Shown here piece after piece: positions 27,230-35,702 of a DNA stretch of 64,000 nt. This DNA comes from Microbacterium sp. Leaf159 (GTDB lineage Bacteria; Actinomycetota; Actinomycetes; Actinomycetales; Microbacteriaceae), in contig NZ_LMOU01000001.1 in NCBI RefSeq assembly GCF_001423615.1, positions 2,189,954 through 2,253,953 on the forward strand, in the 5' to 3' direction. The notes beneath the pieces were generated by a model. It was given only the letters and a program-made list of their open reading frames with translations, searched no databases and was not told the origin of the DNA. Within the stretch, counting starts at the first letter, position 1. Each line of letters begins with the position of its first letter. Position numbers and translations under genes: made by a program.

Positions 27230-29208
27230 TCGACCACCGTCTCCGTCGAGGCCTTCTCCGCCTTGCGCTGTGCCGCGAGCTTCTGCAGAAACAGCAGGGC
27301 AGCGGCCAGCCGTTTCTCGGTCGGATCCTCGGAGCGGATGTCCGGGTTCTTGCCGTGGACCTGCTTCCACGTCTTGATCTTCGGGAACAGGGACAGCGCC
27401 TCCTCCTCGGAGAGCTCGACCTTCGTGGACGTGATCGTGTCCTGGATCAGGCGCAGCACCGAGGGGGTGACCGACTTAGACAGCACCTCGAACGCTCGTT
27501 GGAAGGGGTTGACCGAGTCGATGAGGTTGATGTTCAGCTCGTCGATGTTCACGAACTTCTCGGCCATCTTGATGAAGCGCTTGTCGCCGACCTCGCGTAC
27601 CTCGCCGTTTTTGATGACCGAGTCCACGACAACCTGCTGGCGGACCTCTTCGACCTGTTCCTCGTTGAGGTCCGGGTACTTCTCCCGGATGATTTTCGGG
27701 ATCAACACTCTGTTGGTCGTCTCGGCATCGACCGAGCCGGCCGCGGCCCGGGCGAAGGTGTCGTCCTGAAGGATTGTCGCCTTCAGGTCGTTCAGGTCCG
27801 TCGCGACGATCTGCATCACGCGGTCGCTGGAGGGCTCTTTGAAGCCCTTAATCTTCAGCTCGCCCCTCTTCGCCGGCGCGTCATCGTCAAATTTTTTCGT
27901 CTTGAAGTTGAAGTTCGGCGCGAGCACCTGCTCCATGAGTAACGAGGCGGTGATCGCCTTGAGCATGTTGTTCACCGATACCTTGACCTCGCCTTGCGAG
28001 GCGTCGGGCTCGGCGATGAGGTTCGTGAACTGCGCGTGCGACTTTGCGGGGCTGTCACGAGTCACGCGCCCGATGATCTGGATCACCTCGGTGAGAGACG
28101 CCCGGTAGCCGACTGTCAGCGCATGCTCCGCGAAGGGCCAATCGAAGCCTTCCTTAGCCATGCCCAGCGCGATGATGATGTCGACGCCGTCGCGCTCCTT
28201 CGATGCAGTGTGCGACAGGTAGTGGAGAGTGTCGCCGCGCTTCTTCTGGTCGGTGTCGTCGACGAGGTCGGCGACTCGCACGATCTCGCCGGTGTCCTGG
28301 CGTCGCATGCTGATGATCCCCGTGTCGGGATCGGTTGACTCGACGTGACCAATCGCGTCGATGATGCGTCCGACCTCTTCGATCTTGTCTTTCGTGGACT
28401 CGCCGGAGTTCACGCTCGGGATGTGCACGATGGTCTTCTTGTCGAGGTCGAGAACTTCGTGGATCGCGTCGGTGTACCGGCCTTGGTAGAAGTGGTGCCC
28501 GATGCCCAGGGACCGCAAGTGTGCGTAACCGTTGAGCTGGTCGTAGTAGTTGAAGGTCACCGGGGTGAACTTCGCCTCGTCCTCGGGCGACAGCACTGGC
28601 ACTGAGTCGCCACGGAAGTACGACCCGGTCATGGCCACGATGTGCACGTCGGAGCCCTTCATGACATCGCGCAGTAGCGCGCCAAGACGTGACGTCTCTG
28701 TGTCGGCCGAGACGTGGTGGAACTCGTCAATTGCCAGCACCGCGCCATTGAACGACTCCGGGGCCAGCTTTTCGAAGGCGAACCGCAGCGTCGCGTGCGT
28801 GCACACGAGTACCGCGTCGGGCCCTTCCAGGAATTCGATGAAGGCATCGACCTTGCCCGCCGACGAGCCCGGGTCGCAGAGGTTGTGCTTGTCCTTGACC
28901 TCCCAGTCCGCCCAGAAGCCGTGCGTAGTCAGGCTGGTCGAGGCGAACGAGGCCCCGATGGACCGCTCGGGCACGGCGACGATGATCTTCTTGCGGCCCT
29001 GGTTGTATAGCTTGTCCAGTGCTACGAACATCAGTGCGCGGGACTTTCCTGATGCGGGTGGAGCCTTCACCAGAAGGTGCCGGGCGTCGCGCTGCTCGAA
29101 GACGCGTTGCTGCATCTCGCGCATCCCCAGCGCGTCGGTGTTCACCGACGCCTTCGTCTGTGCGTACGTGACGTTGACGATATTTACGGGCTTGTTGATC
29201 GCGTTCAC
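27226..29208 (-). CDS. DEAD/DEAH-box helicase (type III Res-like motor)
   Basis: The 660-residue superfamily 2 ATPase has Walker A APPASGKS at 49-56 and Walker B DEFH at 161-164. The motif VI-like region is EVIQIIGRVTRDSP. The C-terminal 260 residues are helical and lack an obvious nuclease site, unlike true type III Res subunits. Its start overlaps the methyltransferase stop by four bases, and its stop overlaps the GIY-YIG start. The likely role is ATP-driven translocation or unwinding that feeds DNA to the separate nucleases. Confidence 0.92.
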   Translation of the reverse strand: MNAINKPVNIVNVTYAQTKASVNTDALGMREMQQRVFEQRDARHLLVKAPPASGKSRALMFVALDKLYNQGRKKIIVAVPERSIGASFASTSLTTHGFWADWEVKDKHNLCDPGSSAGKVDAFIEFLEGPDAVLVCTHATLRFAFEKLAPESFNGAVLAIDEFHHVSADTETSRLGALLRDVMKGSDVHIVAMTGSYFRGDSVPVLSPEDEAKFTPVTFNYYDQLNGYAHLRSLGIGHHFYQGRYTDAIHEVLDLDKKTIVHIPSVNSGESTKDKIEEVGRIIDAIGHVESTDPDTGIISMRRQDTGEIVRVADLVDDTDQKKRGDTLHYLSHTASKERDGVDIIIALGMAKEGFDWPFAEHALTVGYRASLTEVIQIIGRVTRDSPAKSHAQFTNLIAEPDASQGEVKVSVNNMLKAITASLLMEQVLAPNFNFKTKKFDDDAPAKRGELKIKGFKEPSSDRVMQIVATDLNDLKATILQDDTFARAAAGSVDAETTNRVLIPKIIREKYPDLNEEQVEEVRQQVVVDSVIKNGEVREVGDKRFIKMAEKFVNIDELNINLIDSVNPFQRAFEVLSKSVTPSVLRLIQDTITSTKVELSEEEALSLFPKIKTWKQVHGKNPDIRSEDPTEKRLAAALLFLQKLAAQRKAEKASTETVVE

Positions 29209-31922
29209 TCCGCAGTCCTCAGGATCCTCTTCGTCGGGACCTTCGCGGCCTCCGCGGCGGTCATGCGCTCGTACAGCGCGAACAGGTCCGACAGGCGCTG
29301 CTCGTCGGTCTCGTATGGCTTCTTCGAGTAGATCGAGTCGACGAGCGCATCGACCGCCGCATGGGCCTCGCGCAGGTCTTTCGGCATCTTGTCTGGGTCG
29401 TAGAGCTCGGCGAGCATCTGCTCGCAGTGGTACTCGCGGACGTCAAGCACGCGTAGTGCGGCGATTGTCAGGTTCTCCTTTATCGCCCCCGACATCGGTG
29501 GGACGGGGAAGTTGTTATAGACAATAGTGTTCGAGTAACGGAAATCGGTCTTCATCTTCCCGCCCACGGCCCGGGCCCACGCCATGTGCATGCGAGACGT
29601 GAGAATCGCGAAAAGCCATGGCTGAGCGTCGTAGACCGCGTACGCAAGGTTGGAGACTACGGTTTCAGGTCCCAGGTAGCCGACCGGAACGTATTCTCGA
29701 CGTTCGGATGAAACGCTTGGCACGATAATCGCATCGGTGGGCTTATATCTCACCTCGCCGAAGCGGTGAGAAACGGCTGAGAGCCTCTTCGTCGAATCTC
29801 TCTTGCTTCTGGAGCGATGCTCACGCACATGCTCGACGCGCCTCGAGATCTCGGGAATCGCCATGGTCGCTGTCAGGTCGGCCGCGTCGATCCAGAGTGC
29901 GAAACGCTCAGTGCCGGAGATGAACTCGCTCGCGCCTAGGAATCGTTTCACGAAGCGAACTGCGTCTGGATGAGAAGCGATCAACTGCTCCCGTTCCTCG
30001 TTCGACAAGACGAGACCACCATTGTCGTTGGGCATGCTGCCGAATGACATCTCCGGCAGCGCTGATATCGGCTTCGTCCGCTTCGTCACGAACACGTTGT
30101 CACCGTCAGCGAGGTAGCCGTTGATGTTGTCCGCCTGGATCTTCAGGTCATCGGTGTAGATGAACTTCTCGCTTGGTCTGATCATGCGAAGACCGATCAC
30201 GACTACGGTCACACCGGCGTTGCGTTTGGCGTTGTTCTCCCACTTGAATGACGTGTAGGCAAAGCCAATCTCAATCCCTTTGGCGAAGATAGTCGGAAAC
30301 ATGAGGCCGACGTGCTCGCCCTGTGCCACCGAGTTCGTCGTGACAAATGCGAGTTCTGCCCGGGTTCCCTCCATGTAATCAGCTCCCTTGATGAACCAGA
30401 GCGCGATGTAGTCGAGGTTCTTCGAGTAAGGGCGTTGTCCGAACGCGTGATCGAAGTCGGACTTCTGCTCTTTCGTCTGTACCCTCGCGCCGACGTAGGG
30501 CGGGTTGCCAATCAGATAGATCTCGGAGTGGCCGTCGTTCGGACAGACCGCGTCCCAGTCAACCCGCGCCGCGTTGCCTGGTTGGACTTTGCCGCTCTCC
30601 TTGAGCGGAATCAACGGGATCTCGACGCTGAACTTCTCTCGGAACTCTCGGTTCATCTGGTGCTTTGCGATCCAGAGAGACAGGATGGCGACCTCTACAG
30701 CAAAGTCATCTATCTCGATGCCGTAGAAGTTCTCGATGTTGATCTTTGAGTCAGCCCAGAGCACTTGGTGCGAGGGACTCAGTTCAGCGAGCCGCTCGAG
30801 GATCGCGTGCTCGATCTTGCGAAGCTCCTTGTAGGCGATGACGAGGAAGTTGCCCGAACCGCAGGCGGGGTCGAACACCTTGATGGCCGCGATGCGTTCT
30901 AACAGGCGGACCAGTCGACGCTCGCTGTCCTGGCCCTCATTGAGTTCAGCTTTCAGGGCGTCCAGGAACAGCGGCTCAATTGTCTTCAGGATGTTCGGCA
31001 CCGAGGTGTAGTGCTGGCCAAGGTCGCTGCGCTTGCCGGGGGTGACGATGGCTTGGAACATCGAGCCAAAAATGTCGGGGTTGATGTCGCGCCAGATGAG
31101 CGTGCCCGAGGCAATGAGTTCCTCGCGTGCTCGCTTTGTGAAGCGGGGCACGGTCTGGTCGTCGGTGACGGTGAACAGGCGACCGTTCACGTAGGGGAAC
31201 TCGGCGAGGTGCGTCGGCTTATCGGCGGGGTCGGCCGTGTCGAGCGCCTTGAAGAGTACGGTGAGGAACTCTGCCATGTCTAAGCCGTCGGGCTGCGTCT
31301 GGGATCCGACCGCGTTCGTGAACTGGTTGTGCGTGAAGATACCGGTGTCTTCGGCGAAGAAGCAGAACAGAAGGCGTGAGAAGAAAATGTTGAGGGAGTG
31401 TCGACCTTGCTCGTCGTCAAAGATCCCGGGATTGGCGTTCAGCAGTTCGTCGAAGAGCTTGCCCATGCGTTCGGCGGCTTTGACGTCGGCACGGGATTCA
31501 GCGACGTACTGTGCCTTCTCCATGCCGGCCCAGGGCAGGAAGAACGTGAAATGCTGGTCGATCTCCCTGATCGGGAACCCGATGGTCTCGTTTGTCTTGC
31601 TGTCGTGTGCCACCACGTCGGCATAGTCGGTGACGATGACGAAGCGTGTGCTGAAACGGACGACGGCCGGCGACGCCTTAAGCTCCTCGAGGACCGCCAG
31701 CGGGTCACCGTCGGTCTCCTTGAAGTACACGACATTCTTCTGCGCGACCTCCGTTGTCGGCTCGATAGCGACGTTCAGCGACCCGTTGCGCAGCCGAGTG
31801 ACGTTTCCCGCCGGCTTCCCGTAAGCGAGCAGCAAATCGAAGATGAACTCTCGGTCGTAGTTCTCTCGGCCGGCCAGAGGGGCAACGCGCTCCTCCACCG
31901 CTTTGAGGCTGAGTCTCGCCAT
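29205..31922 (-). CDS. MmeI-like N6-adenine DNA methyltransferase
   Basis: 905 residues. SAM-binding motif I is D351-PACGSGNFL and the catalytic motif IV is N473-P-P-Y476, so it should methylate adenine N6. A helical spacer precedes the methylase core, and target-recognition sequence follows (about 600-830). The first 180 residues align in layout with the MmeI-type nuclease domain. However, the expected E-x-K is replaced (VVYFKETDGDPL), so cleavage activity looks lost. It heads the four-gene cassette and likely provides self-protection plus target recognition. Confidence 0.9.
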   Translation of the reverse strand: MARLSLKAVEERVAPLAGRENYDREFIFDLLLAYGKPAGNVTRLRNGSLNVAIEPTTEVAQKNVVYFKETDGDPLAVLEELKASPAVVRFSTRFVIVTDYADVVAHDSKTNETIGFPIREIDQHFTFFLPWAGMEKAQYVAESRADVKAAERMGKLFDELLNANPGIFDDEQGRHSLNIFFSRLLFCFFAEDTGIFTHNQFTNAVGSQTQPDGLDMAEFLTVLFKALDTADPADKPTHLAEFPYVNGRLFTVTDDQTVPRFTKRAREELIASGTLIWRDINPDIFGSMFQAIVTPGKRSDLGQHYTSVPNILKTIEPLFLDALKAELNEGQDSERRLVRLLERIAAIKVFDPACGSGNFLVIAYKELRKIEHAILERLAELSPSHQVLWADSKINIENFYGIEIDDFAVEVAILSLWIAKHQMNREFREKFSVEIPLIPLKESGKVQPGNAARVDWDAVCPNDGHSEIYLIGNPPYVGARVQTKEQKSDFDHAFGQRPYSKNLDYIALWFIKGADYMEGTRAELAFVTTNSVAQGEHVGLMFPTIFAKGIEIGFAYTSFKWENNAKRNAGVTVVVIGLRMIRPSEKFIYTDDLKIQADNINGYLADGDNVFVTKRTKPISALPEMSFGSMPNDNGGLVLSNEEREQLIASHPDAVRFVKRFLGASEFISGTERFALWIDAADLTATMAIPEISRRVEHVREHRSRSKRDSTKRLSAVSHRFGEVRYKPTDAIIVPSVSSERREYVPVGYLGPETVVSNLAYAVYDAQPWLFAILTSRMHMAWARAVGGKMKTDFRYSNTIVYNNFPVPPMSGAIKENLTIAALRVLDVREYHCEQMLAELYDPDKMPKDLREAHAAVDALVDSIYSKKPYETDEQRLSDLFALYERMTAAEAAKVPTKRILRTAE

Positions 31923-32161
31923 GCAGGTGTCCCACTCTCAAACGTGCTGCGGAAAGCAGCAGTCGTAGCTCATTTGCCGCGCCCATGAGGGAATGCGTCT
32001 CGACAAGAACATCCTATTGGCGGGGTCCGTCACCGCTGACCTGTGGCAGCGGTCACCACTCTTTGATCTGACACCATGACCCGCCCTCAGGACCGAAAGA
32101 GAACGCTAGACTGCCCATAAGTAGACGCACCGTTGCGAAACCCAAGCCTCAAGGAGCACCC
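31923..32161. other. promoter-side gap between the defence cassette and an SDR gene
   Basis: 239 bases between two divergent genes. They must hold the promoters of the methyltransferase-led operon and the SDR gene. I see no clear operator or hairpin. Confidence 0.35.
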
Positions 32162-33163
32162 ATGGCCCTCACCGCACACTCCACCATCGGCGACTGGCTG
32201 AACGACCCGACCGGCGGGCCACTCATCCGCGCACTCTTCGAGCAGACGGGCGCCGACCCCGAGCTCCTCGCCCCCGTGCTCGGACTGCCGCTGCAGCAAC
32301 TCGTCGCGATGAGTCAGGGCGCACTGCCACAATCGGTCGTCGACGACCTCGTCCGCGCAGCCAACGGCGGTGAGATCCCCGAGGCCGACGAGTCCGAGGG
32401 TTGGACCGAGAGGCCCACCACCGGGCGCTTCTCCGGCAAGACCGTGATCGTCACGGGCGCAGCATCCGGAATCGGCAAGGCCACCGCCTCCCGCATCGCC
32501 CGCGAAGGCGGACGCGTCATCGCCTCCGATATCGCCGCCGACAAGCTCGATGCTCTGAAGGCCGAACTGCCGGATGCCGACATCACCACCGTCGCCGGTG
32601 ACCTAACCAAGCAGGACGCGATCGACGCCGTCATCGCCGCCGCGGGCGACCGCATCGACGCCCTCGCGAACGTCGCCGGCATCAACGACGACTTCTCCCC
32701 CGCGGGCGAGACGACGGATGCCGTCTGGGACCGCGTCATCGCCATCAACCTCACCGCCCCGTTCAAGCTCATGCGCGCAGTGCTGCCGATCATGGAGAAG
32801 GCCGGTCGCGGTTCGATCCTCAACGTCGCCAGCGAGGCAGGTCTGCGCGGCAACGCGTCGGGCAACGCCTACACGGCCAGCAAGCACGGCATCATCGGCG
32901 TCACGAAGTCAGCGGCGTTCATGTACGGGCCGAAGGGCATCCGCGTCAATTCCGTCGCACCGGGCGGCGTCGCCACCGGCATCCCGATGCCCCCGAACAT
33001 GTCGGAGTACGGTTCGGGTCGCCTGGCCCCGTTCCAGCAGGCGATCCCGACGGTCGCGACCGCCGAACACCTCGCCGCGTCGATCACGTTCCTGCTGTCG
33101 GACGACGCCGTGAACATCAACGGTGCCGTGCTGGCATCCGATGGTGGATGGTCGGTGCAGTAA
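32162..33163 (+). CDS. SDR oxidoreductase with N-terminal helical extension
   Basis: 333 residues. A helical extension of about 80 residues (TIGDWLNDPTGGPLIRALF) precedes a classical SDR domain with TGAASGIG, a conserved NVAG, the serine segment NVASEAG and the active YTASKHG (Y-x3-K). The extension resembles a small helical module seen at the ends of actinobacterial GH3 enzymes, but I am not certain of this. The substrate is unknown. A strong hairpin follows the stop. Confidence 0.9.
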   Translation: MALTAHSTIGDWLNDPTGGPLIRALFEQTGADPELLAPVLGLPLQQLVAMSQGALPQSVVDDLVRAANGGEIPEADESEGWTERPTTGRFSGKTVIVTGAASGIGKATASRIAREGGRVIASDIAADKLDALKAELPDADITTVAGDLTKQDAIDAVIAAAGDRIDALANVAGINDDFSPAGETTDAVWDRVIAINLTAPFKLMRAVLPIMEKAGRGSILNVASEAGLRGNASGNAYTASKHGIIGVTKSAAFMYGPKGIRVNSVAPGGVATGIPMPPNMSEYGSGRLAPFQQAIPTVATAEHLAASITFLLSDDAVNINGAVLASDGGWSVQ

Positions 33164-33171
33164 ACGTCAGT

Positions 33172-33208
33172 CTTGGAGGCCGGCACGGCTGCCGTGCCGG
33201 CCTCCAAG
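33172..33208. terminator. 17-bp hairpin terminator after the SDR gene
   Basis: Perfect 17-bp arms, beginning CTTGGAGGCCGGCACGG, flank a three-base loop, starting nine bases after the SDR stop. The stem is GC-rich. Its symmetry means it could also end transcripts arriving on the minus strand from the small membrane-protein gene at 33254. Confidence 0.85.
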
Positions 33209-33253
33209 CTCTCCGATAGTGCGCAGCTCGATGCCAGGCCGACCTCGCGCCGT

Positions 33254-33538
33254 TCAGCGGATGAACAACGCGACCATCGCTGCGCCCACGGAAACAACGG
33301 AGACGGCTAGCGAGCTCCATGCCATCCAACGTGTGAATCGCTCAGATCTTTCTGCGTCTGCACGTGCAGCCTGCGTCAGCCTCACCTGAGCTTCAGAAGC
33401 TGCCAACTGGGCGCGCGATAGCCGCAGCATTTGCTCCACGCTCCGTGCGGTCTCCTTCGCGGAATCAGCGGATTGTTTCAACGACCGCTCGTTACGACGA
33501 TCCTGCGACTTCTCAGTAATCGATCGGGGATCAGGCAT
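33254..33538 (-). CDS. small coiled-coil membrane protein
   Basis: 94 residues. A charged, probably coiled-coil region (residues 5-65, many Glu, Arg and Ala) is followed by one C-terminal transmembrane helix (FTRWMAWSSLAVSVVSVGAAMVALF) that ends at the C-terminus. A tail-anchored topology is likely. The ATG at 33538 was chosen over a longer frame with atypical composition. Function unknown. Confidence 0.6.
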   Translation of the reverse strand: MPDPRSITEKSQDRRNERSLKQSADSAKETARSVEQMLRLSRAQLAASEAQVRLTQAARADAERSERFTRWMAWSSLAVSVVSVGAAMVALFIR

Positions 33539-33605
33539 GACCACAGGATTACACGGACTGCAGACGCCCGCGTGGATCCGATAAGTGAGCGAGACCCGCG
33601 AGGCA

Positions 33606-33776
33606 ACATGAACGCAGTCGCACATCAAGCTCGGGCTGCGGGTACCCGGTGTACTCGCAAGCTGCAGCTCGCCCTCCCGAGTCTCCACAGGTGGCACACG
33701 ATGAGGTCAGATCTGTGGCCGACATGAATCGGCTCATTGGCGGCCCCGCAGAATTGGTCACGCTCCGCGACTCATG
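33606..33776 (+). pseudogene. decayed lipoprotein-gene fragment
   Basis: Read on the plus strand, this segment aligns with the lipoprotein gene at 35312-35692. Shared stretches include VAxQA, PExxQxAxDEVRSVA and GPxExVTLRDSW. A two-base deletion near 33670 shifts the frame, and the start and signal peptide are missing. It ends exactly where a TetR-like remnant on the other strand begins. This is a partial, frameshifted paralogue copy. Confidence 0.6.
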
Positions 33777-33814
33777 GATCGCCTCCTTCGTCGGCCACCA
33801 GCGGTAGATCGTCT
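33777..33814 (-). pseudogene. TetR helix-turn-helix remnant
   Basis: This 38-base stretch matches 36599-36636, inside the TetR gene at 36194-36763, with two mismatches. On the minus strand it encodes TIYRWWPTKEAI, the classic end of a TetR recognition helix. Nothing TetR-like flanks it. It abuts the lipoprotein fragment, so the junction records a rearrangement between the two loci. Confidence 0.55.
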
Positions 33815-33850
33815 ACCCGAACACTGCTTCGGTCTCGACGAGTCCAGCTA

Positions 33851-34345
33851 TCAAAGCTCTCCGCGTTCGCCAGCTTCCGGATCTTCGTGGCGCAGCACGC
33901 GGAGCTCACGATCGCGTAACTCGTGCTGCAAGCTATGCTCCGGGCAGTACCACCCTTCCTCGAAACGCCGCGCACCCTCGGTCGTCCCACACTTCCTCTT
34001 CGAGAGTCGATCCACCTCCTCGCAAGGATTCCGCTCAGGGGGTTGCAACTCTTCCGGCGCGAGGTGACTCCATGGAGACCAAGAGCGCTTCGGATGCTCT
34101 GAACATCTCCATTGCCATTTGCCGCCCTGTTCATGCACTCCGACGGCATCGGGCCGATACACGGAATCTGCTGTCCAGATCCGATACACGGTAAGTTCCG
34201 CGATCGGATGCCACTCATCGCCGTTCTGCACGCCGCAATAGGTGCAGTGACCCGAGTCCTCGTTACCCGATCGCACTCGTCGGTCCGCAACGTTAGCCAA
34301 CGGGTACGGCGTCTCAATCAGCATGTCTTGATATCGCACGTTCAT
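33851..34345 (-). CDS. hypothetical protein with Cys/His pairs
   Basis: 164 residues. Three metal-ligand-like groups are visible: HCTYCG near residue 33, WRCSEH near 80 and KCGTTEG...WYCPEH near 117-137. This suggests zinc-stabilised folds, though I know no matching family. The middle region is Trp-rich. It is downstream of the DUF gene at 34379 on the same strand with a 33-base gap, so the two may be co-transcribed. Confidence 0.6.
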   Translation of the reverse strand: MNVRYQDMLIETPYPLANVADRRVRSGNEDSGHCTYCGVQNGDEWHPIAELTVYRIWTADSVYRPDAVGVHEQGGKWQWRCSEHPKRSWSPWSHLAPEELQPPERNPCEEVDRLSKRKCGTTEGARRFEEGWYCPEHSLQHELRDRELRVLRHEDPEAGERGEL

Positions 34346-34378
34346 TCCCCTGCTCTGTCGATCCAGGTTCGAGATTGC

Positions 34379-34849
34379 TCAGCTAGCGCGCTCTGCGCGG
34401 CGAAGCAGCTTGGCAACCTCAGGGGTCATCGAGTACTTCTCGCCATCCCAGTCCCAGACGTAGTGCCACTCCGTTCCTTTTGGAGTGCGGTACATCGGAA
34501 GCTGCGCGCGACGGATCGCCTTGCCCACCCCTCCGAGAATGCCGGCGACACCCGAGACACCGTTGGGGTGGTTGAGCGCCGAGGCCAGTTCGTCCGGAGT
34601 GAAGTGGGCCGTTTCGCGCGTCGCAGATCGGCTGAGGAAGGTGAGCACCGAATGACCAGGCCCCGAAACTCCGTCCCAGAGCCGTGCAGCGATTTCCTGC
34701 GCGTTGTCCGCCACTGCCCAAGAGGGAACGGTTCCAGATTCGAGCCGCACCGGGTCAGCGGAATCAGGGATCTCGGCAACGAACTCACCAAAGCGAATGT
34801 AGAACTCTTCGACACGTCGCTCAGGAACGTGAACTGTGATCGGAATCAA
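34379..34849 (-). CDS. small actinobacterial protein, DUF6416-like
   Basis: About 156 residues starting at a TTG with GGAGG five bases upstream (LIPITVHVPERRVEEFYIRF). The C-terminal part (TPDELASALNHPNGVSGVAGILGG...IRRAQLPMYR) resembles a winged-helix-like segment common in small actinobacterial proteins that I associate with DUF6416; this match is from memory. A longer frame upstream overlaps the divergent gene and is rejected. The AT-rich promoter contains inverted repeats. Confidence 0.65.
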   Translation of the reverse strand: MIPITVHVPERRVEEFYIRFGEFVAEIPDSADPVRLESGTVPSWAVADNAQEIAARLWDGVSGPGHSVLTFLSRSATRETAHFTPDELASALNHPNGVSGVAGILGGVGKAIRRAQLPMYRTPKGTEWHYVWDWDGEKYSMTPEVAKLLRRAERAS

Positions 34850-34870
34850 GGGAACCTCCAAGGTGGGTTG

Positions 34871-34937
34871 CAAGGTACGTTGAAGCCAGTACACATCACC
34901 ACAATCGAAAGTGCAAGATACCTTGTAAATTATCTTG
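34871..34937. promoter_or_regulatory. AT-rich divergent promoter with inverted repeats
   Basis: CAAGATA at 34914-34920 is mirrored by TATCTTG at 34931-34937. CAAGGTA at 34871-34877 is mirrored by TACCTTG at 34919-34925. These half-sites (CAAG-T-TA type) are evenly arrayed in the lowest-GC stretch nearby, between the TTG-start gene and the deoxyribosyltransferase-like gene. They look like a multi-site operator. Confidence 0.45.
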
Positions 34938-34967
34938 TGCCCCTCTGGAGGGTGACAGACTGGCACC

Positions 34968-35279
34968 ATGCCTGACCGGCCCGAGATCGTGTGCATCTGC
35001 GGTTCCATGCGGTTCATCGAGGACATGCGCGTGGTGAGCCAGTCCTTGACACTCGCTGGCGTCATCGTCCTCATGCCGGCCGAGGTCGACACCACGATCA
35101 CCGAGGAGCAGAAGGCAGCTCTCGGCGAGCTGCACCTGCGCAGGATCGACCTTGCCGATCGAGTGGTCGTCGTCAACCGGGGCGAGCACTACGGCGAATC
35201 GACGCTCCGCGAGATCGCCTACGCAGAAGCCGTGGGCAAGCCCGTGACCTTCGTCGGCCCTGCCTGGGGCTCGCTGTAG
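34968..35279 (+). CDS. nucleoside 2-deoxyribosyltransferase-like (DUF4406-type) protein
   Basis: 103 residues with a Rossmann-like fold. The start IVCICGSMRF is like the nucleotide-sugar binding loop of deoxyribosyltransferase-fold proteins. ADRVVVVNRGEHYGESTLREIAYAEAVGKPV carries the conserved GxxTxxEIxxA helix. It may act on nucleotides or bind nucleotide signals. The substrate is not predictable. Confidence 0.75.
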   Translation: MPDRPEIVCICGSMRFIEDMRVVSQSLTLAGVIVLMPAEVDTTITEEQKAALGELHLRRIDLADRVVVVNRGEHYGESTLREIAYAEAVGKPVTFVGPAWGSL

Positions 35280-35311
35280 TCCTCACATCCGCGTCACCTA
35301 CCCTGGCTGTC

Positions 35312-35692
35312 ATGAAGAAGCTCCCCGCGCTCGCGACGCTCGCCGTCGGCATCCTGCTGCTCTCCGGATGCTCTCAGGCGTCGACCATCGCTGCGTGTGG
35401 ACAGGTCGCAGCCCAGGCCGCGCAGGTGACCGGCGTGATCGGCAGCGTCAGCTCGCCGACTCCCGAGGCCGCGCAGGCAGCGCTCGACGAAGTGCGAAGC
35501 GTCGCCGAAAACATCCGCGGTGTCGACGGACCCGACGAGTTCGTCACGCTCCGCGACTCGTGGACGACGAGCATCGACGCGTTCGTCGCCGAGGGCGAGA
35601 AGGCCATCACCGGCGACGTCACGGGCCTGGATGCAGCATCGACCGAGATGCGCACGGCGACCGACGCGATGCTCGCCTACTGCACGCCGTAA
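35312..35692 (+). CDS. small lipoprotein
   Basis: 126 residues. The signal peptide MKKLPALATLAVGILLLSGC ends in the lipobox LSGC with the lipidated Cys at 20. The mature part is helical, with four regularly spaced helices and little else recognisable. It starts 33 bases after the preceding gene and could be co-transcribed. A decayed partial copy lies at 33606-33776. Confidence 0.82.
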   Translation: MKKLPALATLAVGILLLSGCSQASTIAACGQVAAQAAQVTGVIGSVSSPTPEAAQAALDEVRSVAENIRGVDGPDEFVTLRDSWTTSIDAFVAEGEKAITGDVTGLDAASTEMRTATDAMLAYCTP

Positions 35693-35702
35693 TCGGCGCC
35701 CG

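Noticed and set aside
32162..33163. SDR gene as part of the defence operon
   Set aside because: It is on the other strand, with its own terminator and an unrelated function.
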